A DNA stretch of 34,090 nt from Perkinsus marinus ATCC 50983 (lineage: Eukaryota > Perkinsozoa > Perkinsida > Perkinsidae): NCBI RefSeq assembly GCF_000006405.1, contig NW_003215694.1, positions 5,184-39,273 on the forward strand, written 5' to 3'. The notes below the pieces were generated by a model. It had not been told where the DNA came from. It made no database searches and saw nothing but the letters and a program-made list of their open reading frames with translations. Below, in pieces: positions 10,169 to 19,858 of this stretch; within the stretch, counting starts at the first letter, position 1, and each line of letters opens with the position of its first letter. Position numbers and translations under genes: made by a program.

Positions 10169-10440
10169 TCATACTGTATACTCCAATACTGGCAACAGGG
10201 CGACCAACGCCCCCGACTCATCGCGACGTTTCTTCGATGGTACGGCAAATTTCATATACTTGAGTTTTTGACCATTGAAAACGTTACAATGCAGCAGAAG
10301 CTCACCCCGCATTTCGAATTTCCATCAACTTATTCAAAACTGGTTTCAACATCCCATCGGGCGCATTGGCGAAATATGCAGCCGGCAGAGGCTCGGGTGT
10401 AGTCTTCAACGTTCTTGTCGTGCGAAAGGCCCAACATGAT
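10169..10440 (-). pseudogene. Possible C-terminal exon(s) or remnant of an unidentified host protein
   Basis: Two protein-like stretches overlap here on the - strand. One reads PLPAAYFANAPDGMLKPVLN and ends near 10302. The other, in a different frame, starts at an ATG at 10312 and reads MRGELLLHCNVFNGQKLKYM through to a TGA at 10169-10171 (47 residues). Their composition looks coding, but I found no intron with valid borders and phase joining them. It may be the decayed end of a gene or chance. The family is not recognised. Confidence 0.3.
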
Positions 10441-10543
10441 CTACTGAATGATGGTGAATGTAGGGACCGATGGGGAGGAGCCACTGCTGCTAGTACTGAC
10501 ATGGAATGCTGAGAGACATCCGAAAGGAGGCACAACTGTCAAA

Positions 10544-10615
10544 GGGCTGAGCTAAGAATCGAACTCGGAACCTCTCACACTCACAGCCAGAATCATACCA
10601 CTAGACCGCACAACC
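10544..10615 (-). pseudogene. Degenerate tRNA-like sequence (tRNA-Pro-like pseudogene or SINE head)
   Basis: The - strand gives 72 bases that align without gaps to the eukaryotic tRNA-Pro pattern. It has an A box (GGTCTAGTGGTATGATTC), an acceptor stem with six of seven pairs including G-U, and a B box (AGTTCGATTCT). The anticodon stem has a mismatch, U33 is lost, the triplet at 34-36 is TGA and the T stem is poor. It is therefore not a working tRNA but a pseudogene or the 5' part of a tRNA-derived SINE. Confidence 0.6.
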
Positions 10616-11340
10616 AGCGAAAAACTGTACAAACATTGTGCCCGTAGTGGAACGATATCAAACCCTTCTTCCCAAACATCATGGCCATCTTGGACATGAT
10701 GGTCAAACACAAACCGTAGAAAAGAACTGTGAATCTCACATGCATCTGAACAACTCGGCAATCATCACTATGGGTATGCAATACTCGCCTTGGTGGGAGT
10801 ACCACAAGCCTAAGCCAACCCAAGGTCGCCGTCTACATTCAACCATAGTGATGCCACGTGAATCCTCGGGGATCTCGGGCGGGTCACTATCAGCCAGGCT
10901 TGCTCTCTCAACTGTTATAGTCAATTCCATCAGGGATGGGAAGGATGGGTCATTCTTCCCATTCCTGGCAATTTCCGGGAATACACTGGAAAAAAGGATG
11001 CATTCTACCCTGCTCTGGGGGGGCCGACCGAAAATTTTCGCGGCCTTTCCAACAGCTCTGTTCCCTACTGGGGGACAGAGCTGCTGGAAAGGAGAGTGAA
11101 GACTCGGTGATTGAGCGTGGCACGCTATAGCCTTCCACCTCCACTCAACTCAATACGTATTGCTAAGGCTTATGAGCCGACGCCCAGCACCACGCCATCA
11201 GGAACAGGTAAGCATGTCCCCGGCTAGCTCGATGCGTTTCGTTTAATCGTTTCGGCGCCCAAGGCAAAATCTTGTGTTCTTGTTTGATCTGGATTTTCTC
11301 AAATTGCCAATGACAATTGAAGCACAGGGTCTCCTATACT
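10616..11340. other. Non-coding stretch with no supported gene
   Basis: Several overlapping open frames occur on both strands, but none looks like a known protein. The one notable structure is the hairpin at 11044-11092. Confidence 0.3.
11044..11092. repeat. Long near-perfect inverted repeat (hairpin)
   Basis: Arms of about 21 bases (CCTTTCCAACAGCTCTGT and its near-perfect complement, one internal mismatch plus a small bulge) flank a loop of about six bases. It could be a small foldback element or an RNA hairpin. Confidence 0.7.
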
Positions 11341-12740
11341 TTCTATTCATGGTGAATGCAGTAGGTCTTTATTGTTGAGGCTTCTTCGAGTGGAAAGATC
11401 AGATCTGGCATATGACGCCCTCATTGCTGTCTTTAACTGTCCTTTATTTGGATATCCTTCATTTGTGAGAGCTGATAGGGGAATATCTACTGCGTTGAAG
11501 CTCCGTCTTCGTGAGGTTGGTGTCGTACTTGTTCAGAACAAGTTGTTCTTACATCAGGGCATAGGCCAACGGCCAATGCTTTTGTAGAACGACTTCATAG
11601 TACGATTCGACTACGCCTATCGGTCATTTCAACTGTCGAGCCCCTGACTGCGCGGCTCAGTAAGTCTGTCGAGTCTGTTCATAATGGTTCTCCGCACACC
11701 ATCTTTAGTATTCATCAGAAGGAGTGTGCGGAGTAGGTTGGAGCTGCCTGTAACTGTACCTCAAGCTTATGTACCGGACGAGGTGCCAGTATTTAGCTAC
11801 TCATCCGGTGGTGAGTAGCTCATCATACTCATAATACTTAGATTTGAGCTTGGTGGTGATCCTAGACAGGTTTCTTTTGATAGGGCCGGTTACAGTCTTG
11901 AGTGGTGGCATGATCTCATGAGTTTCGTGTTCGGCTTCATTTTTCGAACAGGCGGCGGGGATGTTGCAGGTGTTAAAATGTACAGCACGATATACTAGAA
12001 GCTGAAAATGGTATTCTTAGTATTGTTTATAGATGGGCAGAATTACGTTACGGACCGTTACGGCTAACTTTTGCGGTTACGCTTCAAGCCCCGTACCGCA
12101 AAATTACGGCGCCGTAACGGGTTTTACGGAGATGCAGAGGACGAAACGAGGATTGATTATTCAAGTCGCCTGAATTTATTCCATGTGAATTCGAATCCGT
12201 AGATGAGGCCGGCCTGGCATTTCCGGGCCAGCCTGCGAGTAAGACGGACGGAATTTGCAAAGGAGACGAGCGGTAAATGCGGAACCAATTGTTACTCTCT
12301 CAGCGGTTCGGTTGAATCCGAGTTACGAGAAATGAGTTTAACAACTATTTGAGCTATGGAGGAGTGCATTAGAGCAAATCTTTCCGCCACAATTCTGAAA
12401 AGCAGTTCATCACCAACCGGAAGGTCGTAAGGCCTTTCCGTAACCGTAAACTGCTTATGTTACGCACGCCGTAACGTAAACCGTAAAAAACGTCACGCTG
12501 TCCATCAATAGTATTGTATATTGTACTTGCGCTGTCTCACTATAAGCTATGCGTTCTACACAGTTGCAAGCATATGCAAAGGATCTCCGCGCCTTTGCTA
12601 GCCTTCGCGTTGAAGTAACTGAGGCACATAACACATAGAACCATCCTTCTCTTGCAGAGGTCTTTGACACCCATGAACTTGATAAGGTTCAGGAATATCT
12701 CATTGACCGTGTTGTAGGCCATTCATCATGCCTGGCGCAG
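11340..12740 (+). mobile_element. Old retroelement remnant with integrase core, interrupted by a hAT MITE
   Basis: The + strand at about 11372-11640 encodes a recognisable part of a DDE-type retroelement integrase (FNCPLFGYPSFVRADRG, followed by a GQ-containing segment and a RLRLSV-like tail). Further weak polyprotein-like sequence lies at about 12550-12720. The element is broken by several changes and has no terminal repeats that I can see. It is clearly older than the YR elements. The 483-bp MITE at 12028-12510 is inserted in it. Confidence 0.5.
12028..12510. mobile_element. hAT-type MITE, 483 bp, with 8-bp target-site duplication
   Basis: The ends form terminal inverted repeats, TATAGATGGGCAG on the left and TATTGATGGACAG on the right complement (11 of 13 identical). 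Flanking 8-mers are GTATTGTT (12020-12027) and GTATTGTA (12511-12518), 7 of 8 identical. A GATGGGCA-type end with an 8-bp duplication is typical of hAT superfamily non-autonomous elements. Both subterminal regions carry repeated GTTACGG / CCGTAAC units in inverted orientation, the usual arrangement of transposase-binding sites. No coding capacity is visible. Confidence 0.75.
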
Positions 12741-13442
12741 GGCTAGGCACCAGAAGTTGGATGCCTGCATTCGGCACCTGTCCTAATGAAGTAGTACCTT
12801 GTATTCGGAACCTTGAGGAGGGCAGATAACCGGTTGGTAATATATCTGTCCGTAGGGTCCAACCTGGGGTACCGAATACATACTCATAGGCTGGCCTTGC
12901 AGAAGAAATTGGTTAGGAGAAGCGCCGCTTCTGGAGCGGGAACTTGTTGAGGACCGAAGAGGTAGGCTGTTGGGAGTTGTTGAAAACCACTCAACTGTAC
13001 TTGAGTAGCTTGAAAAAAACTGTGAAGATTAGGAGGTTGCGCATCACAAAGAGCATCACCATTCTTGCCTTCAACCAGACGTTCACGACTAGGCTTTTCT
13101 TCTGGCTCAAGTTCAAGTAGTAATGGGTTAAGCTCTGGCGTAGGTAGGCTCGCCCTCCGTTGGCTTCGCCTAACCCGGAAGTTTGTCTGCCCGGGTTGAG
13201 GAGCAGTGAAAACGGGCCCCTTGTAATTGACATCACCAGGAGAGAGAGCTCCACAGGTTGTAGGCTACAGCTGACGATGGAGTGATACGAAGCCCATCTT
13301 GTTGTACCTTAACCCTAGCTTGTACGCCATTAGTGCTCCCATCAGCATGAGGATTACTCAGAGAACCATGCACAGGGGGTAAACCGGCTATACGCCTTGA
13401 TTGCCTTGGGGAGGAAGTTGTCATAGGAACCATGTCCAACAA
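12741..13442 (-). other. Protein-like but disrupted region on the minus strand, unidentified
   Basis: Frames on the - strand include SSPRQSRRIAGLPPVHGS near 13400 and a Pro/Glu-rich stretch near 13000-13130. The basic RRIAGLPP-type segment resembles parts of retroelement polyproteins, so this may be another retroelement fossil, broken. A host origin cannot be excluded. Confidence 0.25.
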
Positions 13443-14088
13443 GTCTTTCTCGGATGATTATACTATTGCTAAAGGATACCCAACTTGGGTAACCCAAGTA
13501 ACAACACTAACCAGTCGAACCTTATGAAAACCTACTGTAATATGTCGATAGCATTATATCATCCTTCGCTGTTTGGAGGTCAACTAGATGATTAAGGATA
13601 TACTTTTACGGTTAGTGTGCACCGTGAGTGCAGCGTTTACTCTGCGGCGTAGAGATGAAATTAGTTAGGCTCGAGAGCAATGGCAAGAACGCCACAGGTC
13701 ATAAGACCGATGATGTGAATGGTACGAGCTGTGTCAGACTGTGGGATTAACGGGAGCCCCTCGTTGACTAACACTACTCGGAAGTGTCATTTGGACTCGA
13801 CAGAAGAGCTGCCCATAATCATGATCTCTTATACAAACTTGATCATCACCCTAAGAACTTGAATCGTCGTGAAAAAGGGCCACCCGGCCATAGCGAGATC
13901 GATCTGATGAGCATGACTCATGCTCATGCTGCATGAGTACGCATGCACAAGCACACATGCGCAACGAAAAGGGAGTCGCTCTACAGTGGAGCTGGCAAAC
14001 GTGGTGTAGTCTGCTGTAATCGACCATCCTTTACTCTACACAGACGAAATATCGAAATAAAGCACGAAATACGTTACAAAGCAGATCC
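13443..14088. other. Intergenic region downstream of the S41 peptidase gene
   Basis: No gene is seen. Two 17-base palindromes with a one-base centre occur: ACTTGGGT/ACCCAAGT at 13483-13499 and GAGCATGA/TCATGCTC at 13909-13925. The second lies about 165 bases past the stop codon of the peptidase gene. Confidence 0.35.
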
Positions 14089-16764
14089 TCATATTTGAAA
14101 GGCTCCCCTAGCGGATTCGCTCGGATCCTTCTTGACATAAGTCGGGCAGGATCCCATATCGGGGAACTGCGGGTTTTTTCTCAACTCCGTCCAGCTCTTG
14201 ATGCTGACAATCTCCTCATATATTGCTGCCCTTTCCGCTGAATTACGTGCCCACATATTCAAATGCTTGTGAGGTGGAATAATATAGAACTGCCTTGGCA
14301 AAGACTCAGGCCCAAGCTGAGCAGTGAGGCCCCCATTCCACGTATACTTCACCCGAGCGCTGTTCGGGAACGGTACGGGCTTGTTGACCCAGCTGGTCTC
14401 GTATCGTCTCGACCACTCCGACTGGCCTAAAGTTGCCCAATGACCAAGATGGCTAGCGATGTTGATCAAGGGAATTGCTTCGTCATATTCATACTCATCA
14501 CCACCGCCAAAAGAAGCGACGTCCATGGGCTGATCGGCCAAAGCACCGAAGGTAAATGCCGTTGCGATACCCGATAGCTGAAGAGTCTGCGTAAACATGG
14601 AGCACGCAGAGCCGCAGTTACCATCGGTGACGAAGGCAACTTCCGACCAGTAGTTCTTGTCGTAGTCGGGGCCAGCAATCTGTCTCATCCCATTGAGATA
14701 GAGAGGGCAGAGTTCCCAAATAGCTTCAGCTGAGTAGTTAGACTCCTTCCCCCACGTACGACTCCTGTATTCGGTGAACTGACTCAGTGGCGGTTCGAAG
14801 CGTTTACCCGTCAGCGGTGACACAAGCCAGCTGTTGTCGAACAAGAACCAACCGTATTTTGGTGCTAGCTCAGCTCCCAACGGCTGAGAGGGATCGAGGA
14901 ACTGCCTTTCCTTGAGGAATCGTTTGAAAGCTTCAGCTCGCTGGGGAGCGCTTGGTAGAGACAATATTGAAGACTCGTGCGAATTCAACCACGGCTTCTG
15001 TTGGTTCACCATTAGTTCACTTTCGGGCGTATCGCTGTCAGAAAGTAATGAATCGGCATAGCTGAGGAGCTCGTAGAGCTGTTCGAAACGTCCGTGTATG
15101 AAAACCGGGTCTCCCACTATTTCGGGATAGGAGCTGAAGAAACCGTCGATGACCTCATCATAGTTGACACCAAAGGAAGATACCCAAAGTTGCCAGTTGT
15201 CCGTCATATGGCGAACTATAGGGAAGCAGATATCCTTGGCTTCCGCGAAGTACCATTGAAGTGCGAAAGCAGAGAGAATGAACCCACCCCCATTCGAGGA
15301 GAGGTCGAATAGTAGTCGGGTGACGTTGTGCTGCTTCGCGAAGTCCTGCACCTCCGGAAATTCCCCATAGAGCAGAGCTGACAAAGAGCTCGAACCATCG
15401 TCTGGCTCGAAATTCGGTACATACACAACGACAGCGTCACCAACAAGGGCATACTCATAACCTATACCTTGCACGAAGGTATCCTCCCCGGTACCCTGAC
15501 CTCCGTCCGCACGGAAGAGATCATCATCCCACCGACCGCGGGCTTCGGAGGCGAAGATGCTGTCGAGTCCTGCGGTGAGGCTGGCGTCTCGTGAATTCTC
15601 GGGCATAAGGTGCCACAATGAATCACATTTCGAATAGAGCTCTGTCTCGAGCTTGACTGTTTCCTCGAAGAACGGATTCGTGTTAGCCCGAGCGTTGAGG
15701 AAGGGCAGATTGACGGCGTCCTGTTTGATGCCTTTGGAAAAGTCGGTGAGTCTACCCAGCCAGTGGATCGTCTCAACGGAACCGTCAGAAAAGGTCACGT
15801 TCAACGGCCCAGTGGGCGGCGGTTCCGTACGGGCGTACCGGTCGACGTAGGGCCGCACAAAGAAGCGGTTGTTGAGCCTCTGCAGAGAACCCTGATAAAT
15901 TCCAACATACGGACCATCATCAGCCACCATATTTTGCATCCACTGTAGAACGGGCGTACCGTCGACCTGTGTTATTATATCGCCCTCCTTGTGTGAAGTC
16001 GCCGGCCCACCGTAGAGTTGTGGATAGTAGTCGGGGAGGTCAGGAAAGCCGAGGGTTACGACCTGCATCCCGTCCTGCATTCGTGAATCGAAGCGTATGG
16101 GCAGCACATAGTAGAAGTCGGTGAAGGGAGCCTCGTATCTTGTGTGAGCATCGTTCAGTCTGTTCAACTCTCGTTGAAGAGGCAGATGGAAAGTCGTCGC
16201 CGGGATACTTTCTCCGAGGAAGCTCTTCTGCTCTGAATAGTTTAGTCCTTTTAGAATACGAGAATACTCCTCAATTCTCTTATCAAAAAAAGATTTGATG
16301 TCGACGTCGAGATCATGGAGAAGGAACCCGCAGGTGTTGCTTTGGGCGGAGTTTTTCAGCCCGTTGGCAATGTCCGTGAAGGCGTAGGTCTCTGATAAGC
16401 CGTACTTCAGATTGTGAAGAGTGAACAAGGCATCGAAGTTGGTGATGGTCAGGGTCTCGAGGCACTCGTTCACATCTTCCGCTCTTCCCCACACATAGTT
16501 AGCCATTGGGTCACCGGGAAGATCCTGGAGAATAGTTCGCCCTGCACTTGGGTGTAGAGCAGCGCAGTCATCAGCAAGGGATGGACCACAGGGGAGAGGA
16601 GGTTCACTCCCGTAACACACTCGGCCTTCACCAACCTTGTAGGGCATACAATAGGACTCGCGTTGCAGAGCATCTCTACAAAACTGATCCCAATCAGGAG
16701 AGCTTGGTTGGCCCGCAACCAGTAGGTTGAGAGCGGCATGGGCCAGGAGTAAACGATGCACCAT
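14089..16764 (-). CDS. Secreted S41-family serine peptidase (CPAF/tail-specific-protease-like)
   Basis: A single uninterrupted 891-residue frame ends in TGA. Residues 1-18 form a signal peptide (MVHRLLLAHAALNLLVAG), followed by a Cys-rich stretch (residues 28-75, with several CxxY/CG motifs) that suggests an extracellular or lumenal protein with disulfides. The NRLNDAHTRYEAP motif (about 201-213) matches the conserved His region of CPAF-like S41 peptidases. A PDZ-like strand set follows (EGDIITQVDGTPVLQW, about 260-275). The C-terminal catalytic half has LLFDLSSNGGG (484-494) and the nucleophile motif TDGNCGSACSMF (Ser719 predicted), with acidic GGDEYEYDE (754-762) as a candidate for the third catalytic residue. 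S41 enzymes cleave unfolded or C-terminal protein segments. The substrate is unknown. The gene appears intact and intronless, unlike the two other host genes here. Confidence 0.88.
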   Translation of the reverse strand: MVHRLLLAHAALNLLVAGQPSSPDWDQFCRDALQRESYCMPYKVGEGRVCYGSEPPLPCGPSLADDCAALHPSAGRTILQDLPGDPMANYVWGRAEDVNECLETLTITNFDALFTLHNLKYGLSETYAFTDIANGLKNSAQSNTCGFLLHDLDVDIKSFFDKRIEEYSRILKGLNYSEQKSFLGESIPATTFHLPLQRELNRLNDAHTRYEAPFTDFYYVLPIRFDSRMQDGMQVVTLGFPDLPDYYPQLYGGPATSHKEGDIITQVDGTPVLQWMQNMVADDGPYVGIYQGSLQRLNNRFFVRPYVDRYARTEPPPTGPLNVTFSDGSVETIHWLGRLTDFSKGIKQDAVNLPFLNARANTNPFFEETVKLETELYSKCDSLWHLMPENSRDASLTAGLDSIFASEARGRWDDDLFRADGGQGTGEDTFVQGIGYEYALVGDAVVVYVPNFEPDDGSSSLSALLYGEFPEVQDFAKQHNVTRLLFDLSSNGGGFILSAFALQWYFAEAKDICFPIVRHMTDNWQLWVSSFGVNYDEVIDGFFSSYPEIVGDPVFIHGRFEQLYELLSYADSLLSDSDTPESELMVNQQKPWLNSHESSILSLPSAPQRAEAFKRFLKERQFLDPSQPLGAELAPKYGWFLFDNSWLVSPLTGKRFEPPLSQFTEYRSRTWGKESNYSAEAIWELCPLYLNGMRQIAGPDYDKNYWSEVAFVTDGNCGSACSMFTQTLQLSGIATAFTFGALADQPMDVASFGGGDEYEYDEAIPLINIASHLGHWATLGQSEWSRRYETSWVNKPVPFPNSARVKYTWNGGLTAQLGPESLPRQFYIIPPHKHLNMWARNSAERAAIYEEIVSIKSWTELRKNPQFPDMGSCPTYVKKDPSESARGAFQI

Positions 16765-17200
16765 TGAGAAAATTTGACAGATGTCTCCTCCTTACGGTGG
16801 CAATGGACTGCTGAAAAGAAACTGTTCCCAAGTTATATTTCGTCGAAACACTAGATCCCGAATCGCCAGACGCTCCGAGAAAACGTTTGATTTATTTTCA
16901 GGAAGTCGAGCTTTCTCAGCTCATCGGGAAACGTAAAATTCCCTTGGTATCCGTGGTGGGGGCGCGTCACGCGGCGCGTCACGTGACGCGCGTCACGTGG
17001 CATAACACGGCTAATCTAAGCAACTGGCAGTAATCTATGCAATCCATGCTAATCTGAGCTAGTACTACAAATCCGAGCAATGGCTTCAATTCTATGCAAA
17101 TTGGCTATGCCATGCAACCTGGTTTTTGCGAGCCCAAATTTAGATGTTATCGACAAAAAAAGTGAAATCGCAGTGCGGATATACGATAAGACCATAGTTG
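16765..17200. other. Upstream region of the S41 gene
   Basis: No gene is seen. It includes the GC-rich CACGTG palindrome cluster at 16965-17000, about 200 bases upstream of the S41 start codon. Confidence 0.35.
16965..17000. promoter_or_regulatory. CACGTG/GCGTCACG palindrome cluster upstream of the S41 gene
   Basis: GCGTCACG-type units occur three times in 36 bases, with CACGTG E-box cores at 16980-16985 and 16994-16999. Positions 16974-16991 form a perfect 18-base palindrome. Location 210-235 bases upstream of the S41 start fits a binding site for a bZIP/bHLH-type dimer. The regulatory role is inferred. Confidence 0.4.
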
Positions 17201-17285
17201 CTAGTCACAGTGTGACTAGCACACCATTTCACACTGCACACTGTCACAGTGTGTTACACTGTGACTGTCACACTAGTCACCAACT
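17201..17285. repeat. Cluster of TCACAGTGTGA-type palindromes (small foldback)
   Basis: It contains a 19-base palindrome (17201-17219), an inverted repeat TCACAGTGT-GTT-ACACTGTGA (17244-17264) and outer arms GTTGCTAGTCAC / GTGACTAGTGTG-like near both ends. The whole can fold on itself, so it is either a tiny foldback/MITE relic or a multi-site protein-binding region. Confidence 0.6.
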
Positions 17286-18849
17286 CGATAAGTAGTTTAG
17301 CATGAAACATTTAGTGAAGAAGTCATTACAAGTGTCGACGACACTGTGTCGTACATCATGGCATTTAAATCTCGGCTTGCCTTTGTTTTTTTCTTCATGG
17401 GGAAGTCTTCAGCCCGCTTGTGAGTCATATCGTTATCCTTTCGCGCCGCCCAGCCAAAATGAATATCCCGTAGAATCCCAAAAAAATAGAACGTTAGATG
17501 AGTCAGAGACGAACAGCAGTTGGCTCGAAGGGGGAAATCTTACTTTGCGTCGTTTAGAGACACCACTACCATCATCACCAGGCGAGAGATCAATGTGTGA
17601 CCGTGAAGATCGGAAGGCGGGCCTATAAGCGGTAAAGGTTCCTATTCTACATCCAAAGAATGATATGCGAGGTCGAATGATAGAAAAATCATGCTTACAC
17701 TGTTATCCTGAGATCACTGGTCGCATTTGTACTCTGAGAGGCTTGCAAAGATGGACTGAAATATAAAGTTCATCACGTCCGCCCGGCATTATCAGCAATA
17801 ATGACTGAGACCTACATCTACTCGACACTACGCGTGGCATTCTTGCGACCGGGGACTCCCTCGGATGCACTCGGTATGCCAATGGCGTTCCCGAGGCAGA
17901 CAGTGGACGGAACAGAATCAGTAGATAATCCATCTAGATTGCGGGACTAACACGGAGCTAGTCAAAAAAATATACTCATCGTGATTCACTACATCGTTAG
18001 TGTTATTTTGCCCCTGGCTTCGTCGGTGCTGCACCGACGGTGCATCATTCCAGAGTTCAACTTCTTAGTTTTCTCCAACGCAATATCCTAAGGCACAAGA
18101 TGGACGTCCCTATGGATCACAGATCGTTAGACCTACACTACTGTCATCCAGATCCTCCATTATCGCACTTGTTGCACTGTCTGAATGTCTGAAATATGAC
18201 AAGTAAAAGCCGGTAGAATCATTACTATCATTTTTTTATCTACAGAACGGGGCGAGGTCTACCGAGAGTCACATCCGCGAGGCAAACCATACTCCATAAT
18301 ATTCAGTACGGAGAATGATGTATGCAAAAGAATTCAGGAAAATATAGCAGAAATTCCGATCTTGGAATTCGAACCGAGAATATCTTCTTTGTTGCAGGAG
18401 AGGACCCCAATTCGTCACAATCGGTGGTTGATTCGACAATACTGTACAAATTATAAAGTAGCGGAACCGAACACAGGAATCGCTTGGCCATATATGACCT
18501 CCGTCACTCTATGTCATACAGTCTATGATGCAAGTCTAGTAAGATATTATCTCAGAGATAGTTACATGATCGACACCTTACATGGATGTTCTTGGCCTTG
18601 TAAGGAATTGGGAGCCAACGTTTTCCGAGCCTCCACTCCCTACCGTACGGTTCGACATGATAGAGCCAGGAAACCCCGAGCCCCTCGTATCATGGACCTG
18701 AAAGAGGTCTGTCCAACCAATTACCCGCATAGTGAACCTGCCCAGCGATTTGTATTACGTTTGGATTATCATACTGGGATATCTGAGTTTGCAATGCAGT
18801 AATATTCTCATATGCCTCAGCCTGAAAGTGACCCAGTTGTGAAGCTATT
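17286..18849. other. Long stretch without a supported gene
   Basis: Open frames of 108 residues (+ strand, 17302-17628) and 146 residues (+ strand, 18362-18802) are present but have no recognisable domain, and neither shows convincing splice context. A 19-base palindrome (CGTCGGTGC/GCACCGACG) sits at 18021-18039. This may be true intergenic DNA or unrecognised fossil sequence. Confidence 0.3.
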
Positions 18850-19000
18850 CTTCAAGTTAGCTGCGACTCTCCCATACACTACTCAGACTTTCCCACCCTT
18901 GAGTCGGTAACTCGACTCACCCACCCTTGGCTGCAAACCGGAACATTGAACTACGATGAGTAACCTACAGACCTCAGAAAGTAGCCAAAGTAGTGACGTA
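18850..19000 (-). repeat. Direct repeat copy (B2-like) cut by assembly gap
   Basis: Identical over 151 bases to 19653-19803, with an offset of 803. The match probably continues into the N run. Confidence 0.9.
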
Positions 19001-19100
19001 NNNNNNNNNNNNNNNNNNNNNNNNNNNNNNNNNNNNNNNNNNNNNNNNNNNNNNNNNNNNNNNNNNNNNNNNNNNNNNNNNNNNNNNNNNNNNNNNNNNN
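19001..19100. other. Assembly gap (100 N)
   Basis: Exactly 100 unknown bases. The round number suggests a gap of unknown true size placed where a repeat copy could not be resolved. Confidence 0.98.
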
Positions 19101-19652
19101 ATATCATCATTTTTTTCTCCGCCTCCGCCCTTGTCGAAAGTCAGGTCGCTCCTTGTCAGTTGAAGCCGCACAGCGTCTGGTCCGCGGTTGTTACAGATAT
19201 CAGAGATAGGGCGCGCCTATATGCGGACATTAGCGATCATTACGAGTTAGCTATTGTCTCATGGTTTCCCCCCCTAGGAGAATCCCCCATATATCGGTGC
19301 ATACCGATCTGTCCTGTTCGTCAATTGCGGACTGGCCCTTCTATTGTTAGTCTTCTACCACTCCCTCAACAGCGGTATTTGAGTTGTAAAAGTTGGCTAC
19401 GATGATACTACATCGCATAGACAATGCGAACATTGCTCTCCGATAGATGTAACAGTTTAACATTCACAGTCTTCATTCAGGAAAGCGCAACTCTGAGTCG
19501 GCATGGGTATAAGTGCCCGAGGTGATTGCTAACAATACTCTAACACACAATAACAAAGGACATGATTTGCGCCAAGCGCCCAATGGAAAAGTTCCCGATT
19601 CAGAAGAAGTAGAAGTATGACAGGACTTCAATAGGAAAGGATATAATAGTCG
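19101..19652 (-). other. Presumed A2 region of the second YR retrotransposon
   Basis: No gene is seen. By position between the two repeat copies this should hold the A2 unit. No matching A1 was recognised to the right of 24957. Confidence 0.35.
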
Positions 19653-19803
19653 CTTCAAGTTAGCTGCGACTCTCCCATACACTACTCAGACTTTCCCACC
19701 CTTGAGTCGGTAACTCGACTCACCCACCCTTGGCTGCAAACCGGAACATTGAACTACGATGAGTAACCTACAGACCTCAGAAAGTAGCCAAAGTAGTGAC
19801 GTA
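19653..19803 (-). repeat. Direct repeat copy (B1-like) downstream of recombinase gene
   Basis: A 151-base exact repeat of 18850-19000, located 55 bases beyond the stop codon of the recombinase gene. The unit may extend further right than the visible match, because the other copy is cut by the gap. Confidence 0.9.
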
Positions 19804-19858
19804 CAGAGAGAGATCTAACCGAGTAGTTCAATGATACCTGCCCAAACCACCAACCCGG

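Noticed and set aside
17302-17628. 108-residue frame as a small secreted protein
   Set aside because: The N-terminus is only weakly hydrophobic and neither family nor splice context was recognised.
18362-18802. 146-residue open frame, possible gene, and a GGTTCGAATTCC string on the other strand as a tRNA B box
   Set aside because: No domain or start context for the frame; no A box, stems or acceptor pairing around the B-box-like string.
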